The notes under the pieces are model-generated. The model had not been told where the DNA came from. It made no database searches and saw nothing but the letters and a program-made list of their open reading frames with translations. A DNA stretch of 64,000 nucleotides, from the NCBI GenBank assembly GCA_025403435.1, contig CM046338.1:19691399-19755398 (forward strand). Reading direction: 5' to 3'. This DNA is from Artocarpus heterophyllus (taxonomy: Eukaryota > Streptophyta > Magnoliopsida > Rosales > Moraceae). Shown here in pieces: positions 12,967 to 25,800 of the stretch. The position numbers and the translations under genes were made by a program. Positions within the stretch are counted from its first letter, which is position 1, and each line of letters starts with the position of its first letter.

Positions 12967-14424
12967 TTAAAACAAATATGGATATTTCTCTCTCATCTCA
13001 GACTTAAATACCCATGTGGTTTCCTCTACATCATGATGTTGCCACATCACTTCCACTAAAGGAATTTCACGATGTCGTAACATTTTTGCCTCACAATCTA
13101 ATATCTGAATAGGAACCTCTTCATAAGTCGTATCTCCTTGGATTGGGACTTTTGTCCACATGATCACATGTGAAGGGTCGGATTCATACTTCCTCAGCAT
13201 CGATACATGGAATATATTATGTACATGAGACAACTGTGGCGGCAAATCTAAATGATATGCCAACGTTCCAATTCTTTCCACAATTGCAAATGGTCCCGTA
13301 TATCTTGGTGCTAACTTTCCTTTAACACCAAATCGAGTTACACCACACTTTGGTTTTGCCTTTAGAAACACAAAGTCCCCGACCATGAACTCTAAAGGCC
13401 ATCTCCTTTTATCCGCATAGCTCTTTTGTTGACTTTGGGCTGTCTTCGAACGTTCATGAATAATCCAGATCATGTCCGTTGTTTCTCTAATGAACTGAGG
13501 CCCAAGTTCTAAGTGCTCTTCCTTTTCAACCCAACACAATAGAGATCTATAGGGTCTACCATATACAGCCTCATATGGAGCCATTCCAATGCTTGCCTGA
13601 TAACTATTGTTATATGCGAACTCAACATATGGCAACTGCACAGCCCAGTTGGTTCCAAAGTCTAGCATACAAGCTCGAAGCATATCCTCGAGAATCCGAA
13701 TGACACGTTCAGATTGTTTATCTGTTTGAGGAAGAAAGGATGTACTAAAATTCAGTTGTGTTCCTAAAGCTTTCTGCAATCCTCTTCAAAACTTTGATGT
13801 AAAACGTGTATCCCCTATCAGAGACTATTGACATTGGTACACTATGTAATGTCACTATCTTCTCCATATACAATTGACATAACTTCAAGACATTGTAACT
13901 AGTTTTGATTGGGATAAAATGGGCTGTTTTAGTTAAATGATCCACAATTACCCAAATGGCATCATGCCCTATTTGAGTCTTAGGAAATCCGGTAGCAAAG
14001 TCCATTGTCACATGATCCCACTTCCATTCTGGAATAGGTAGGCTCCTCAACTCGCCTCTAGGCTTTTGATGTTCTGCTTCCTTGCCACCAGTATTGTCAT
14101 TTCAGATTCATATACATTTTTAGTGCTTCCAGGATGAATAGCGAACCTTGAACGGTGTGCTTCGTCCAACACTGCATGTTTGAGGTAAGGATCCTCTGGA
14201 AGAACCAATCTCCCTTTGTAAAGTAGGAACCCTTCTAGCTCAATCTGTCATCCATCCAGCTGTTCACCATTTTGTATTTGTTCCCAAACCCTGCTTAATC
14301 CTTCATCGTGCCATTGTTCCTGTTTTACTTGCTAGATTAACATAGGAGTTACTATCACATTGAATAGGAAAGCTCTTTTGTCGTTTTCATAATATTGTAA
14401 ATTAAAGTCGACGATAGTGATTGC
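12967..14424 (-). pseudogene. Element A integrase with chromodomain-like C terminus (broken)
   Basis: Two overlapping frames cover the integrase. The first (14050 to 13745) holds the catalytic-core start with MDF and SDRG aspartates; the second (13779 to 12967) holds SERVIR, which keeps the catalytic glutamate, then the GKLAPRYTGPF module and a chromodomain-like end (EIPLVEVMWQ ... TTWVF) before a TAA. A frameshift near 13760 separates them. The zinc-finger region at 14060-14420 has stops. The enzyme would have joined element cDNA to the host genome. Tekay-type chromodomains are thought to direct integration to heterochromatin. Confidence 0.85.
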
Positions 14425-14865
14425 TCACCTCCAGTCCTCCAATGCTAGGCTGGCCATGATTCTGTTGTTCTTACGACTTAGAGCATCCGCCACTGCATTT
14501 GCTTTTCCAAGATGATATTGGATGTTAAAGTTGTTATCCACCATGTACTCAATCCATCTTTGTTGCCTTAGGTTGAGATCTTTTTGAGTAAACAAATATT
14601 TCAGAATTTGATGATCTGTATAAAGTTCAAACCTTGCGCCATATAAATAACATCTCCAAATCTTGAGCGCGAAAACCACAGCAGCTAACTCAAGATCATG
14701 TGTAGGATAGTTCCTCTTATGGGGTTTCAACTAGTGTGAGGCGTAGGCAACTACTCATCCATGCTACATTAGCACATAACCCAAACAATTTCCCGAGGCA
14801 TCAGTGTACACTGTGTAAGGCTCCTCGTTGTTGGGTATGATCAGCACAAGTGCACTAGTGAGTCT
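14425..14865 (-). pseudogene. Element A RNase H (broken)
   Basis: An open segment at 14730-14425 reads [32 protein letters not shown] and [12 protein letters not shown], the usual Gypsy RNase H blocks, followed by [13 protein letters not shown]. The upstream part is interrupted by stops. It would have degraded RNA in RNA-DNA hybrids during reverse transcription. Confidence 0.85.
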
Positions 14866-15645
14866 TCACTTTAGTTCTATGAATGCTTCTTCACATTTGT
14901 TGTCCCACGCAAACTTGACATTCTTTCTTGTGAGTCTCGTCAATGGAGAGGCAATTTTTGAAAAGTTTTCTACAAAGTGCCGATAGTATCCAGCTAATCT
15001 GAGGAAACTTAGAATCTCTGACACGTTCTTAGGTCGTTCCCAATTCAGCACTGCTTCAATCTTGGAGGGGTCGATTGAAATGCCTTCCTTAGAGACAACG
15101 TGTCCTAGGAACTTGACCTTTGTCATCCAAAAGTCACATTTCTCTCTCTTTGCATAAAGACCGTGTTCTCTCAATGTCTGTAGAGCAATCCTCAAATGCT
15201 CAGCATGCTCCTCTTCAGTTTTGGAATAGATCAAGATATCATCCATAAAGACAATGATAAATTGATCTAAGTATGGTTGGAAGACACTATTCATCAAGTC
15301 CATGAAATTCGTTGGTGCATTGGTCAACCCGAAAGGCATGATAAGGAACTCAAAGTGACCATAGCGAGTCTAAAAAGCCATCTTTAGAATGTCCTCTTCC
15401 CTTATCTTCAGTTGGTGATATCCGGATCGTAAGTCAGTCTTTGAGAAGTAGCGAGATCCTCCTAACTGATTGAACAACTCATCAATTTGAGGCAGAGGAT
15501 ACTTTTTCTTAATAGTCAGTCAATTAAGCTGACGATAATTGACATACAGCCTCAACGATTTGTCATGTTTCTTCACAAAAAGCACTAGAGCTCCTCAAGG
15601 TGACGTACTTGGTTGAATAAATCCTTTCTCCAGTAGTTCGTCCAA
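14866..15645 (-). pseudogene. Element A reverse transcriptase (broken)
   Basis: The open part at 15339-14866 starts [12 protein letters not shown] and contains the active-site block [10 protein letters not shown] with its two aspartates. Upstream, 15340-15645 still reads as YRQLN and PLPQIDELF blocks, but with several in-frame stops. The order PR-RT-RNase H-IN identifies it as Gypsy. It is non-functional as read. Confidence 0.87.
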
Positions 15646-16290
15646 CTACTTTCTTAACTCCACCTTTTCAGCAAGTGCCATTCGATATGGAGCAATACAA
15701 ACAGGCGTTGATCTTGGAATTAAGTCAATGACAAACTCAATTTCTCTATCAGGCGGAAGTCCTAACAATTCATTTGAAAAAACATCTGGAAATTCGTCCA
15801 CCATAGGAGTGTGAGAGGATGGGTCGCTCCTCTTTATTTCTCCCTTCGACGCAAAGATTGTCCCAAGATTAGTGAAATTTATTCGTCCTCCAATGCAAGT
15901 CTTTAGTACAGGAACTGACGTCACTACCCTTGCCTTTGCTTGAAATTCAATGACTTGTCCATTCTTGGTGAACAAAGAGACACGTTTCCTATGACAATCT
16001 ACTATTGCCTGATATTTAGTTAGCCAATCCATTCCTAGGATTACATCAAACTTCGTCATAGTTATTACATATAGGTCAACTGATAGTTTATGTTCTCCTA
16101 TAACAATACACACTGATTTACAAATTATGGAAACTTCAGCTACTCCACCCATTGGTGTACTAAGGGTTAGTGGTGAACTACATGTCTCAGTTTCTAATTG
16201 CAGTATAGAAGCAAATAACATAGATATAAATGAATGAGTAGCACCAGTGTCAAACAATACATGAGCCCAAGAATGAGACATGTGAATCAT
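15646..16290 (-). pseudogene. Element A protease and RT N terminus (broken)
   Basis: The frame contains VLFDTGATHSFIS, the aspartic-protease active-site loop (DTGA), then ILGMDWL, then the DVFSNELLGLPPDREIEF linker that leads into the reverse transcriptase. The protease would process the Gag-Pol polyprotein. It is separated from gag by a frameshift near 16365 and from RT by a stop near 15645. Confidence 0.85.
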
Positions 16291-16358
16291 ACCATCTACA
16301 ATGGAGTGATCGGCCTGCTTTGCTTGTCTAGCTATAGCCGTAACTGCATAAGCTTGAG

Positions 16359-17578
16359 CTAGTGCTTTTCCCTTATGACTCTTCCTCGATTCCCTTGGCT
16401 ACTACTTGTATTATTATTATTATTCCTCATAGGGAAATATGGTCTTTGATTCACTGAAACCTGAGTGGTCGACTGAAAATTCTGATTGGCATAGAAATTA
16501 GAGCCCTGTGGCCACTGTTGGTAGTTGTACTGAGGCTGGAACCCTTGAGGTTGAGTTACTGAAACTTGTGAAGCTGGAGCGTTTTGATGGGGTGCTCCTC
16601 GGTTTCGACTCCCTCCCCACACAGTGGAGCCAAACTGACTTCCTTGTGGCCTTGGTGCAAAGGATAATTGTGCGGGGCGGTTAGGGCAGTTCCTCCTTAG
16701 ATGTCCTACTTGTCCACATTTATGACAAGCATATGGTTGAAAACGACCACTATCAGAATATCCACCACCAATAGTCACTCCACTATGCTGAGTGACATGT
16801 CCTTGTGACTTCTCTTTCTTGCCTATCTTCTTTTGACACCTACCAGAACTCTTATACTCTCCATAGGAGTTGTTTAATTCTGTTCCTGCCCTTTGTGCCA
16901 TAGCTATAAGTTCAAGAAAGTCTATTGATGGGACAACAATTATCATTTGTCTAATTTTTGGCCTTAGGTTATTTCTAAATTTCTCGCATCTCGCCATTGG
17001 ATCTGATATAGCTCTGGTATTGTAGCGAGATAATTCTATGAATCGAGCATGGTATTCAGTAACTGTTGTATCTCCCTGTGCCAGGTTTTAAAATTCTCGC
17101 ATCATTGCTTGCCTATGGCTCTGAGGAATATAAGTTTTGCAAAATATGGTTTTGAACTGCTCCTATGTGAGGTTCGACATGTCATAATCGTCTTTCTATA
17201 GATCCCACCATTCTTCGGCTTTACTCTCAAATATATATGTTGAAAAGCTAACCTAATACTCTTGTGGGATCCTTAAGGTATCCAACTTCTTTTTGACTGC
17301 CTTAAGCCATTGTTTCGCTATGACAGGATTGGGTTCTCCACTAAATGTAGGGGGTTTTTGCTTCATGAACTCCTTCAATAGAGTTAAATGTTGTTGCTCG
17401 GGATCACGAGCCTTTGTCCCAACTTATCTACTTCCGATGCAGCTGGTTTAGGCTGTGCTACCCGTCTAGGTTGCTCAACTCCTTGAGCTTGTTCCATCGA
17501 TTCAGGTTGCTCAACTTATTAAGCATGTTCGACCGACTATGACTGCTCAGACGATTGCACTTGATGTCTTGGTGGCAT
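16359..17578 (-). pseudogene. Element A gag (broken)
   Basis: A gag reading frame can be followed from the ATG at 17578 (MPPRHQ), with several early stops and a TAA at 17088-17090 inside the capsid region. The open part 16997-16359 carries a CCHC zinc knuckle (CHKCGQVGHLRRNC) followed by a Q/P/N-rich tail. Gag would have packaged element RNA. The stop codons make a full-length product impossible without readthrough. Confidence 0.85.
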
Positions 17579-17710
17579 AGTTTCTACTGGCTGTGCAAAT
17601 TTAACTAGGATTAGTACCCAATGACGATGACATTAACACTTAACTTTAAAACCATTTCAAAAGATTAATTTTTAAGGTGGTGCTACACTCCCTAGGTTAA
17701 CCGAACCTAG

Positions 17711-17722
17711 GCTCTGATACTA
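17711..17722 (-). promoter_or_regulatory. Primer binding site, element A (tRNA-iMet type)
   Basis: On the minus strand the LTR end is followed within about 20 nt by TAGTATCAGAGC, one base off the plant initiator-methionine complement TGGTATCAGAGC. This fixes the element orientation as minus and 17740-20095 as the 5' LTR. Confidence 0.8.
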
Positions 17723-17739
17723 AAAATTCTTAAAAATTC

Positions 17740-20095
17740 TGTAACTCCCCTATGTAGGGGTTAGCAGTATTGAAGAAATAAAAAAAACTTGAATTCGATA
17801 TCATTCAAATCAATAGAACAGTGCCAATGGGTCTTTAAACAAAAATAAAAATAAACGTTTAAATACAAACCACAGTTTTAGTGTAGCACCAAATATTTAA
17901 AATATAGTCATTATCACCATAGTACAATTCTCAAAAAACTTAACACAGCCATCATAAAGTAATACAAATCTTACATGTTTTATATGAGTTATAAATAAAC
18001 AAGATCTTCTAACACGAAACTAGCAATGTTCTTGCTTATTCCTCGTCAGATAAGTTGCACTGAGTTCCACCTGAGAGATGTAAATATGATAAGGATGAGC
18101 ATCGACATGCCTAGTAGGGAAAATCATTGCTTACCTTAAGGTTTTATTCATTACCACATTAAAACTGCATGGTTAGTCAATTTACATCATATTCCAGATT
18201 ATGAAGTTTATTATGCTCACATTCCGTAGATACCATAGTTAATTATTACCAAGTTTTATACTTATACATATATACAAATATCATCACTGTTCCTAGGTAC
18301 CCACGTTAAATAGAGTATCACTCAACTCATCGAAGCCCAAATGGGCACGCTTGGCCACCCTCCAAACATTCCAAGAGTGTTCCGGTGAGGGGACATCAAG
18401 CTCCGAGTCCTCACCAAGTCGATTCTTGTACAGTGTATTCTGGGACTTTCGACCAAAGGGAGCATCATCACCTCTCCCTATTTTTACCTTTTAGGGTATT
18501 CGTGCCTAAGGACGTAACTGTCGCCCTCTTCACGTCTCACCTTCCTCTATATTCAATTATTATTTATAGAGTCAATTTTTCTAATCATGCATCTTAATTT
18601 ACAACATATGTCAAATCATTATGTTTCTTGCTGTACAATACAGGACGAGTTTTACACCATCATGTTATAGATATAATCATATACATATCTTACAACATAA
18701 AACAACCAAATTTTAATTTACCAAAACCTCACAAAAGATGAGTAATAGAATCTCTACCTTTTTACAAATATCCACTGATAATTTTCAGCTTACACAATTC
18801 ACCACGTAAGCTCCAAGTATGTCGTTATCCTAAAACGTATAAAATAAACATACTTTAACTTAAATCCTAATTTTCAATTATATCAATTTATCATTTATTT
18901 TTATTATTAGTGTGCCATAATCATTCATGTACTAAAATTGTAAATATTACTTTTCTAATTTAATTTCAGTAAATTATAAAATAACAATAATAAAAAAATA
19001 CATGGATTTTATTTTGGCGCTAAATATATTAAATTAGATTTTTAAAATAAATAATACAATTTTAAAATATTTATAATTAAAATAATTAAAAATTTTGATA
19101 TTTATAAAATTATTTGAAATTACAACCTGTATAGAAAACTATTTATTATTTCTAAACCATAAAATATCAAATAGTTATCCTTGTCCTAGTGGTTTGGGCC
19201 CTTTTTACTTGACCTAAGGTGGAAGGTTCGAATCCTATCTAAAGCTTCTTTTTATTGAATTTCTGTATGAAAAAACGACATGCAGTTTATGGAAAAAAAT
19301 GACATGTCGTTGTCGTTTTTCACCTGGAAAAACTCATATAGAGAACCTGAAATTCAAGTTCTAAGCTTTTTAATCAAATTCTTAGTTTCCTAACAGTTTT
19401 TTAAGCATAAAAACTATATATAAACAATATATAACAATTTTTATACAATATAAACTCATTTCCACAAATTTTTATACTCAAAACATAATCAAAATTTAAG
19501 TTTAAGTTTGAAAAGTTTACTTCAAATTCAAGCCAAATATGTTGTTTTAATCACCAAAATCCTCTTGTTTCCAAGCTCTATGAGTCGCTAGGATGGAGTT
19601 TATGTGATTTCTGTTGAAAAATGGGTGGAATTTTGAGGTTTGGACTCTCGGTATGGTGAATGTCGTGGGAGGAAATGGAAACAGAGAAGAAGAAGAAGAA
19701 GAAGAAGAAGAAGAAAGTGAAGAAGGAGACAGAGGAAGGATGATTTAAAGGAAGAAAAAGAAGAAGAAAAAGAGAAAAGTAAGAAAAAAATATCATCAAG
19801 ATCCCATTGAATGCGGGATTCGTGTCTGAGAGTGGGTAAGAAACAACAAAAAAAAGGTATAAGGGAGAATTTATGGGGAGACTTTGAAGGGTAATTAAAT
19901 AAAAGTTCTAAGGGTATTTCGGTAATTATACTAAATAGTGTAAAAGAAATTTTAAAAAAATTAAAAATAAGTAGAATAAATAATATGAAGTAGATTGCAA
20001 ATGCAAACAATTTTTTTTTTTACAAAGTCTAAATTGGCACACTAATAATTAAATTTATATACAATTTTTACCCGTTAAAAATAACGGTTGTCACA
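17740..20095 (-). repeat. Element A, right LTR (5' LTR)
   Basis: It begins TGTAACTCC and ends GTTGTCACA on the plus strand, and pairs with 10519-12909. Its length is 2356 bp against 2391 bp; short indels such as the GAA tract and a small deletion near 18280 account for the difference. Confidence 0.88.
19182..19258 (+). mobile_element. tRNA-derived, SINE-like segment inside the LTR, copy 2
   Basis: The counterpart of 11981-12060, with B box GGTTCGAATCC at 19225-19235 and an A-box-like CCTAGTGGTTTGGG upstream. Both Pol III boxes are conserved between the LTRs. Confidence 0.5.
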
Positions 20096-21349
20096 CAAAT
20101 AAAACATATATTTGAATAATTCAATATGTTTATCTTGAATTAATTCATAAAATCAATTCAATCAGTAAACTAACATGAATTATTAAATCCAATTATTCGA
20201 AATTTACCCAATCTTAAAAACTAACATAAGTTACCAATATATTAGAAAAATACATTGTATTGTTATAGGAAAATATGTGAGCTAAAATGCAGACCCGATA
20301 GATATATATAGATCAAGCTCCTATAATTATAAAATAATATATCCCTGACATGTATATTTTATAATTATTAACTCTAAAGTTATTCCACTAAAAGCTTAGA
20401 GTTGTACTCTTGCACTATATATAAATTATGAAACTCCAATAAGTTAAGCGTTCATGACATATCATGATAGGTAACATCCCTATAGGATATTTGCAAATGG
20501 CTTAAGGATAAATTTTATTTTACCTTTCCAATTATATCTATCACATGTTCCATTTTCTCACCATAGGAAAACTTGCTATCAATAAAAATAGTAAATCATT
20601 TAGTTACGCTTATATATCCAAATAGTTGAGCATTCCAGTTTTTCAATTATGGGATAATACCTATAAGAGAATATCATTAATTCTATAAAAGAGCTATGGA
20701 TTCCATACCTATGAATAACAAGTCTACGTCATTCAATAGTTATATTTCCAATGTATTAGTACGTGTACCTTCATATAATTCAGGATATCACCCTTTGGTT
20801 TATCAAAAAACACAAGTCAAGAATACAAACTCATTAATTCATTTCAGGATTAAGACACAATACACATGATTGTCTAAAGTGAGTTGATTTAAATAAACAA
20901 AATTATTAATTAAATCAATTCAACTTTTGTCCCGCTTCAATACATTGTCAACAATGAGAATACGCCAATGTTTCTACTCATATAGTCCAACTCCAATGAT
21001 CAAGACAAGCTATCTCCCATTAAGATATAGACAATATAACAATCTTAATATGAATAAAATGTCCAACTTTATTTCCTTGATTGCGGACCTTATGTATTTA
21101 GACCATCACCTTAAGATTTATTTTTTTTTTGTATAATCTGTCTATCATATGCACAATTTAAAGGTTTAGATTGACAGTTGTAGACTTTTGTTTACTTATC
21201 ATACATTCAACATAAATAAACATAAAGAGGATATATTTGATATATGAAATAAAAATTAAACTCTTTATTGATTAAATATTTTCAAAAACTACTACATCAT
21301 TTAATCCTTAAAGTACCTAGTCTAACACTCTGCATATTGAATTCCAACA
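20096..21349 (-). mobile_element. Copia LTR, 5' portion (minus orientation)
   Basis: Read on the minus strand from 21349 it begins TGTTGGAATTC, a common Copia LTR start, and matches 55685-57000 in order, including TCAATAAAG, the GACAGATTAT block and the AAGCTTTTAGTGGA block. It continues at 10518-9754 on the other side of element A. No target duplication is clear at the outer edges (ctttg and catag). Confidence 0.65.
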
Positions 21350-21480
21350 CATAGTGAATTATAAACACTTAAATGTATACGCGTTAAACTAACTGGCATA
21401 CTATCAATTTAATTAATTGTTTAGACTTTGGCAAGATATTTAATCTTATAGACCCATATTTACTCTATGGGTATTTGTCA
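21350..21480 (-). mobile_element. Continuation of the fragment at 9036-9753
   Basis: This aligns with 54250-54370: an AACTGG...TACTA block, GACTTTGGCA, TTAATCTTAT and a TTTACT...GGGTAT end appear in the same order. It is the far side of the sequence into which the Copia LTR inserted. Confidence 0.45.
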
Positions 21481-21494
21481 TAAAATTTTGGAGT

Positions 21495-21640
21495 ATGTTT
21501 AAGAACATAGTTGGAATAAAAATATTGTAGTATATGAGAGCTTTACACCATAGTATACTTTTGCTTTATATTATAGCATATGAGAGCTTTGTAATATAAT
21601 AGTTGGAATTAACAAGTTCTAAAGACATTGCCAAACAAAG
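21495..21640. mobile_element. MITE-like element, copy 2
   Basis: Two GTATATGAGAGCTTT-like units lie between AGTATGTTTAAGAAC and a GCCAAACAAAGC end, resembling 55238-55362 and 9343-9473. Confidence 0.45.
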
Positions 21641-22271
21641 CATGGATGATATTACTATTGCCTTTAAGGCATTTAACAAATTTTTGAGTATTTAACTCAT
21701 AAAATTTGCACAAAAAATGTAAGTAATAATTCACAAAAATTGCACATACAATGAACATAGAATGTCAAAGTATTTTGATAACAAAATATTATAATTACAA
21801 ATTATTAAAATTTTTCAAAGGAAATTAATTGTCAAAATCTTGATTTAATTTGAGATTTAAACTAATAAATTTCTCAACTATTACAAAGTGTCATTTTCTC
21901 CCTTTTCTTTCATTTTTTTTAATCTTTTTATCCTTTTGTTTTATTTTTTAATTTGTCCATGTTGAAATATATTTTAAAGTGAGGATATTATATTTGGCCC
22001 TTAAACATATAAATGTTTTTTTTTTAATTTTGTTGAAATTCTCATTTGTAACTCATAAATAACATACTCTTTAATTTGTCCCATAAATTTTTCTCTAGAT
22101 GTAGTCTATTTAAATATGTTTTTACTAAACTTAACTAAAATAAATAATAAAATAGGGAAAAAAAACTACAAAGAAAATTTTAATGAATGCATAAAAACTT
22201 TTAACAAATTGAATACATGTCATTTTTATCTAAAAAAAAGAGAACAAAAAACACAAATACACATCCTTTAA
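21641..22271. other. AT-rich intergenic, no gene seen
   Basis: Homopolymer-rich sequence with no convincing open frame, repeat boundary or RNA gene. It ends at the TIR element. Confidence 0.5.
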
Positions 22272-25200
22272 AAGGTAAAACCAGTTCCTCTAAAAAAAGG
22301 TAAATTAGCACGTTAGTCTCTAATCTTTCATGAAAGTGAACATTTGGTCCCTAACTTTTTTTTTGTTGCTCAACTGGCCATAAGCTTTCATTTTAGTTGC
22401 CAATGGGTTATTTTAATGGTCAAACTATTAAGTTTGACTATTAAAAATTGATGGGCATTATTTTTTGATTAAAATATTAAATTACCCTTCAAAATAATAG
22501 ATATATTAAAAAATTAATAGAAATTAAAACAAAAATTCATTAAAATATAAAAAAATAAAACAAAACAAAAAAAATCTTCTTCCTTAGTCCTTTTTCATCA
22601 TCATATTATGGAAAGAAAAAAAATCGCATATCCATAAACAATAAACCAAACACTATAGCACCAAATTGAACCTAGATCAAATAAAACTAAATCACCATAA
22701 ACAAACATAAATTTAAAAATCTAAAAAAAAATTAGACTAAAAAAATCACATCTTTCTTCTTCCTTAGATTTTCTCAAACCCCATAATCCTCGACATCACT
22801 CCCAGAACTTAAACTCCACTTCGTAGCATTCTTTCACCCTTTCTCGGCCTCCATTAAATCCCAAACACTAACATCTGGTGGCCTCCACTGAACCCCAAAC
22901 ATCGATTTCCACTCTCCGTCGGTTATACTCAACCATGATACACCCGAGAGCCTCAACGACAACAAGGCTTCCCTTCTAAGCTCAATGCCAGAATCACAGA
23001 TCTACACCCGTCAAAGGCCAAGTTCTAGATGTAATACCCAAGCATTTCTAGTAAATTAAAAATACAATAACTTAAGGATTATCGTTTAATCCAATTCTTA
23101 TGATAAAGTTCATAAAAGCAAAAAAAATGAGATTTTTAAGGATAAAAATCATGCCATAATTTTAAATGAAGAATGAAGGATATAAAAATAAGCTGGAAAA
23201 CATAATTGTTGCAAAATATATTGAAACAAATGTTAAGACAAAAAATAGTTTAAGAAAAATACTATATAATAATAAGAAAAATTATACAGTATTAGAGTAA
23301 TGCAGTGCAAGAAAGTACACTAATAAAGTTATGTAGTATAAAAATTACATTACAAAAGTAATGCAGGGTAAGAATTGGACTGTTTAAGGTTAAGCAATAC
23401 AAAAATTGGACTATTTAAAGTTAAAATAGTATAGGAATAATACTGTTTGGAGGACATGAATGTGTAAGGAATGTTGTGTAAGCACATAACAATGTAGAAA
23501 ATATACCGACAGTATAAGAAAAATATTGTTAGTATAAATTTAGACCGTATAAAGTTAAGCAGTATAGGAATTTAATTAAGTGGTGGATGTGAATAAGAAT
23601 GGGAGGTTGTGGACCTCATGAATTATATGAAAAAGAATACCAGCTATATAGAAAAAATACTGTCAGTATAAATTTAGACTGTGTAAAAAGTCTTTATGGG
23701 ACCCACCATGGATACCACAACGAATGAAAAATTACCACCAAACCCCCTTGGGTGGCCCTACACATTGCCAAGTTAAGATAGGTGATGCCAAGTGATGACC
23801 AATGTTGGTAAGTCATCAAATTTGGTGAAAAATTACCAACATACCCCTTGAGGTGGCCAAATCAAATAATGGCAAGTTTAGCTAACCTTTTTTTATCAAA
23901 AAAAATGATGATAAGTGATGATGATGGTGGTGAGTCATCAAGGTTTACAAAAATCAAGTTTTGTTCACAAAAGTTAAAAGAATCAAGAAAAAAAAAAGTG
24001 AAGCAAAAATGTTCCATTCTCCTCCCAAAGAAACCGTCCCCCCTAGGAATTCTCTCACAAAATTTTGATGAATTCCAAGCCTCCAAATCAAGTATTAAAG
24101 CAAGTTTAAGTGAAGGTGATGAAGGTTGAAGAATTTTCAAGGTAAAAACCCAAGTTTTCCTTATTATGCTTAAGGGTTTTGTTCAAGTTCTACATGGGTT
24201 TTGATGGGGTTTTTGTCATGGTTTTTGTGGAGAAGGCATGACAAAGTTTTGAGCTTAGCAAAGGAGGATCAAAAGGCTTGATAAAGTTTAGGTAAATTTA
24301 TAAACTTTATACTTGAAAGTTTATGCTAAAAATATGCATACCAAGTGTTTGATGAAATGTTTTGATCTATGGCATGTGAGAGGAATATTTTGGCATGATT
24401 GGTTTGTGTTTTAGATTGATGATGATGATGATGGAAAGAAAAAATAGGGTTTTGTGCAAAAGAATGAAAAGTTACTAAACTTTGTTAAATTGTAAAGTTT
24501 AGCTAGTTTTCAAGAAATGATGATTTAGAGGGCCTTAGTGGCCAATTTATGTTCTAAGTAAGGTCTGAAATTTTCCAACACAGTGAGAAAAACAACTTTT
24601 GTGAACAAAGTTTTGTAAAATTTCAAAAAGGACTAAATTGCACAGTTTTGTGAAAGTTCAGCAGATTTAAAAATTAGCCAAAAAGTCCACCTTAACGTTG
24701 GAATTTGAGGAAAGTTAAAACATAAAATTTGTAGAACTCATCGAAAATGTTAGGACAACATGGATAGTTTATTAAAATTCCAATTGGTTGAGGAATTATG
24801 AATTTTACGAAATTTTGAGCACAAAATTTCAAGAAATGGAAATATAATGAATTGTTTAGAATTTGACCAAGTAGCCTTTATAAGTTTTTTTTCCTTGCAA
24901 AAAACTAAACGTTTTGGTATAAAGTGGTCACTTTTGGTTCCAAGGGCAAAAATGTAAAGATTTTTGTATTTCGGGCCAAAACCATAAAATCGTGTGAAAA
25001 CTAGGTTTTTACCAAGGAACGTTGGGTTCCTGCACTACTGTGGGCAGTGAGTAATCATAGATGCTAAGTTTTAAAGGATTCAAAGTGTAGTTAAGGAAAG
25101 AATGAAAGCAATGAACGTTAAGGGCAAAAATATCAAGATTTTTAAGTTTTGGGTCAAAATTGTAAAGTTTTGACAAAACAGATTTAATTGAAAAGAAAAC

Positions 25201-25610
25201 CATTGTTTTGGCTTTTGTAATATTATGAGACATAAAGAAATATATGATGTTTTTAAAACGGGTTCTGAAAGTTTTTAAAGACCCAATAAGGGCAAAATGG
25301 TCATTTTGTAAAAAAAGGCCAAAACGGACCCGAAATGCCCGATATCGAAAAATTCTTCTTAGCAGGAATTTTTCTGTAATATGTAGGTAATTAAATGATA
25401 AAGTTAAGCAATGAGTTTTATTAAGTTATGAAATTGACGAAAAACCTGTTGAGGGTAAAATTGTCATTTTTGAGGAAACGGCTAAAACGGAGTTGAATGC
25501 TCCGAATTAGCAAAATGTTCTTAGACAAAAAATGTTTTGTAATATGTTAAGTAACGAAACCGTCACATGAGACGGAAAATTTAATAAGGACTGTTTAAGT
25601 TAAAAAAAAA

Positions 25611-25800
25611 GGTAACCCGCTAGGTTACAAAGTTAAGAAAAAAGGTAACTTGAAGTTTATAGATTTAAGTAAAAAGAGTGATAACCCAATGGGTTATGGG
25701 GTTAAGTAAAAAATACAGTAACCTGGTAGGTTACAAAGTGAAAAGCAATGGGATACAAAGTAAAGAGAAGAGTAAACCGATAGTATACCAAGTTATGTAA
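25611..25800. repeat. GGTAACC / GGTTACC inverted-motif tandem array
   Basis: Units of about 35-40 bp carry GGTAACCC...GGGTTAC-type short palindromes separated by AAAGTTAAGTAAAAA-like spacers. A related array lies at 62351-62465 in the second family C LTR. Confidence 0.65.

Larger units (their letters stand above)
10519..20095 (-). mobile_element. Tekay-like Ty3/Gypsy element A, complete but defective
   Basis: Two long direct repeats (10519-12909 and 17740-20095) bound an internal region with gag, protease, reverse transcriptase, RNase H and integrase in Gypsy order on the minus strand. The integrase C terminus carries the EIPLVEV...EETTWVF chromodomain-like tail of Tekay/Del chromoviruses. 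The flanks TAAAT (10514-10518) and CAAAT (20096-20100) are a target duplication with one change. It inserted into a Copia LTR. Many in-frame stops and frameshifts make it non-autonomous. Confidence 0.88.

Noticed and set aside
23848..24140. Open frames of about 93 codons on both strands in the solo LTR
   Set aside because: Both strands are open over the same bases, there is no known similarity, and the equivalent region of the second LTR copy (about 60940-61230) does not preserve the frame.
25611..25800. CRISPR-like array
   Set aside because: The repeats are short, imperfect and A-rich with drifting spacers, in a plant LTR; there are no cas genes.
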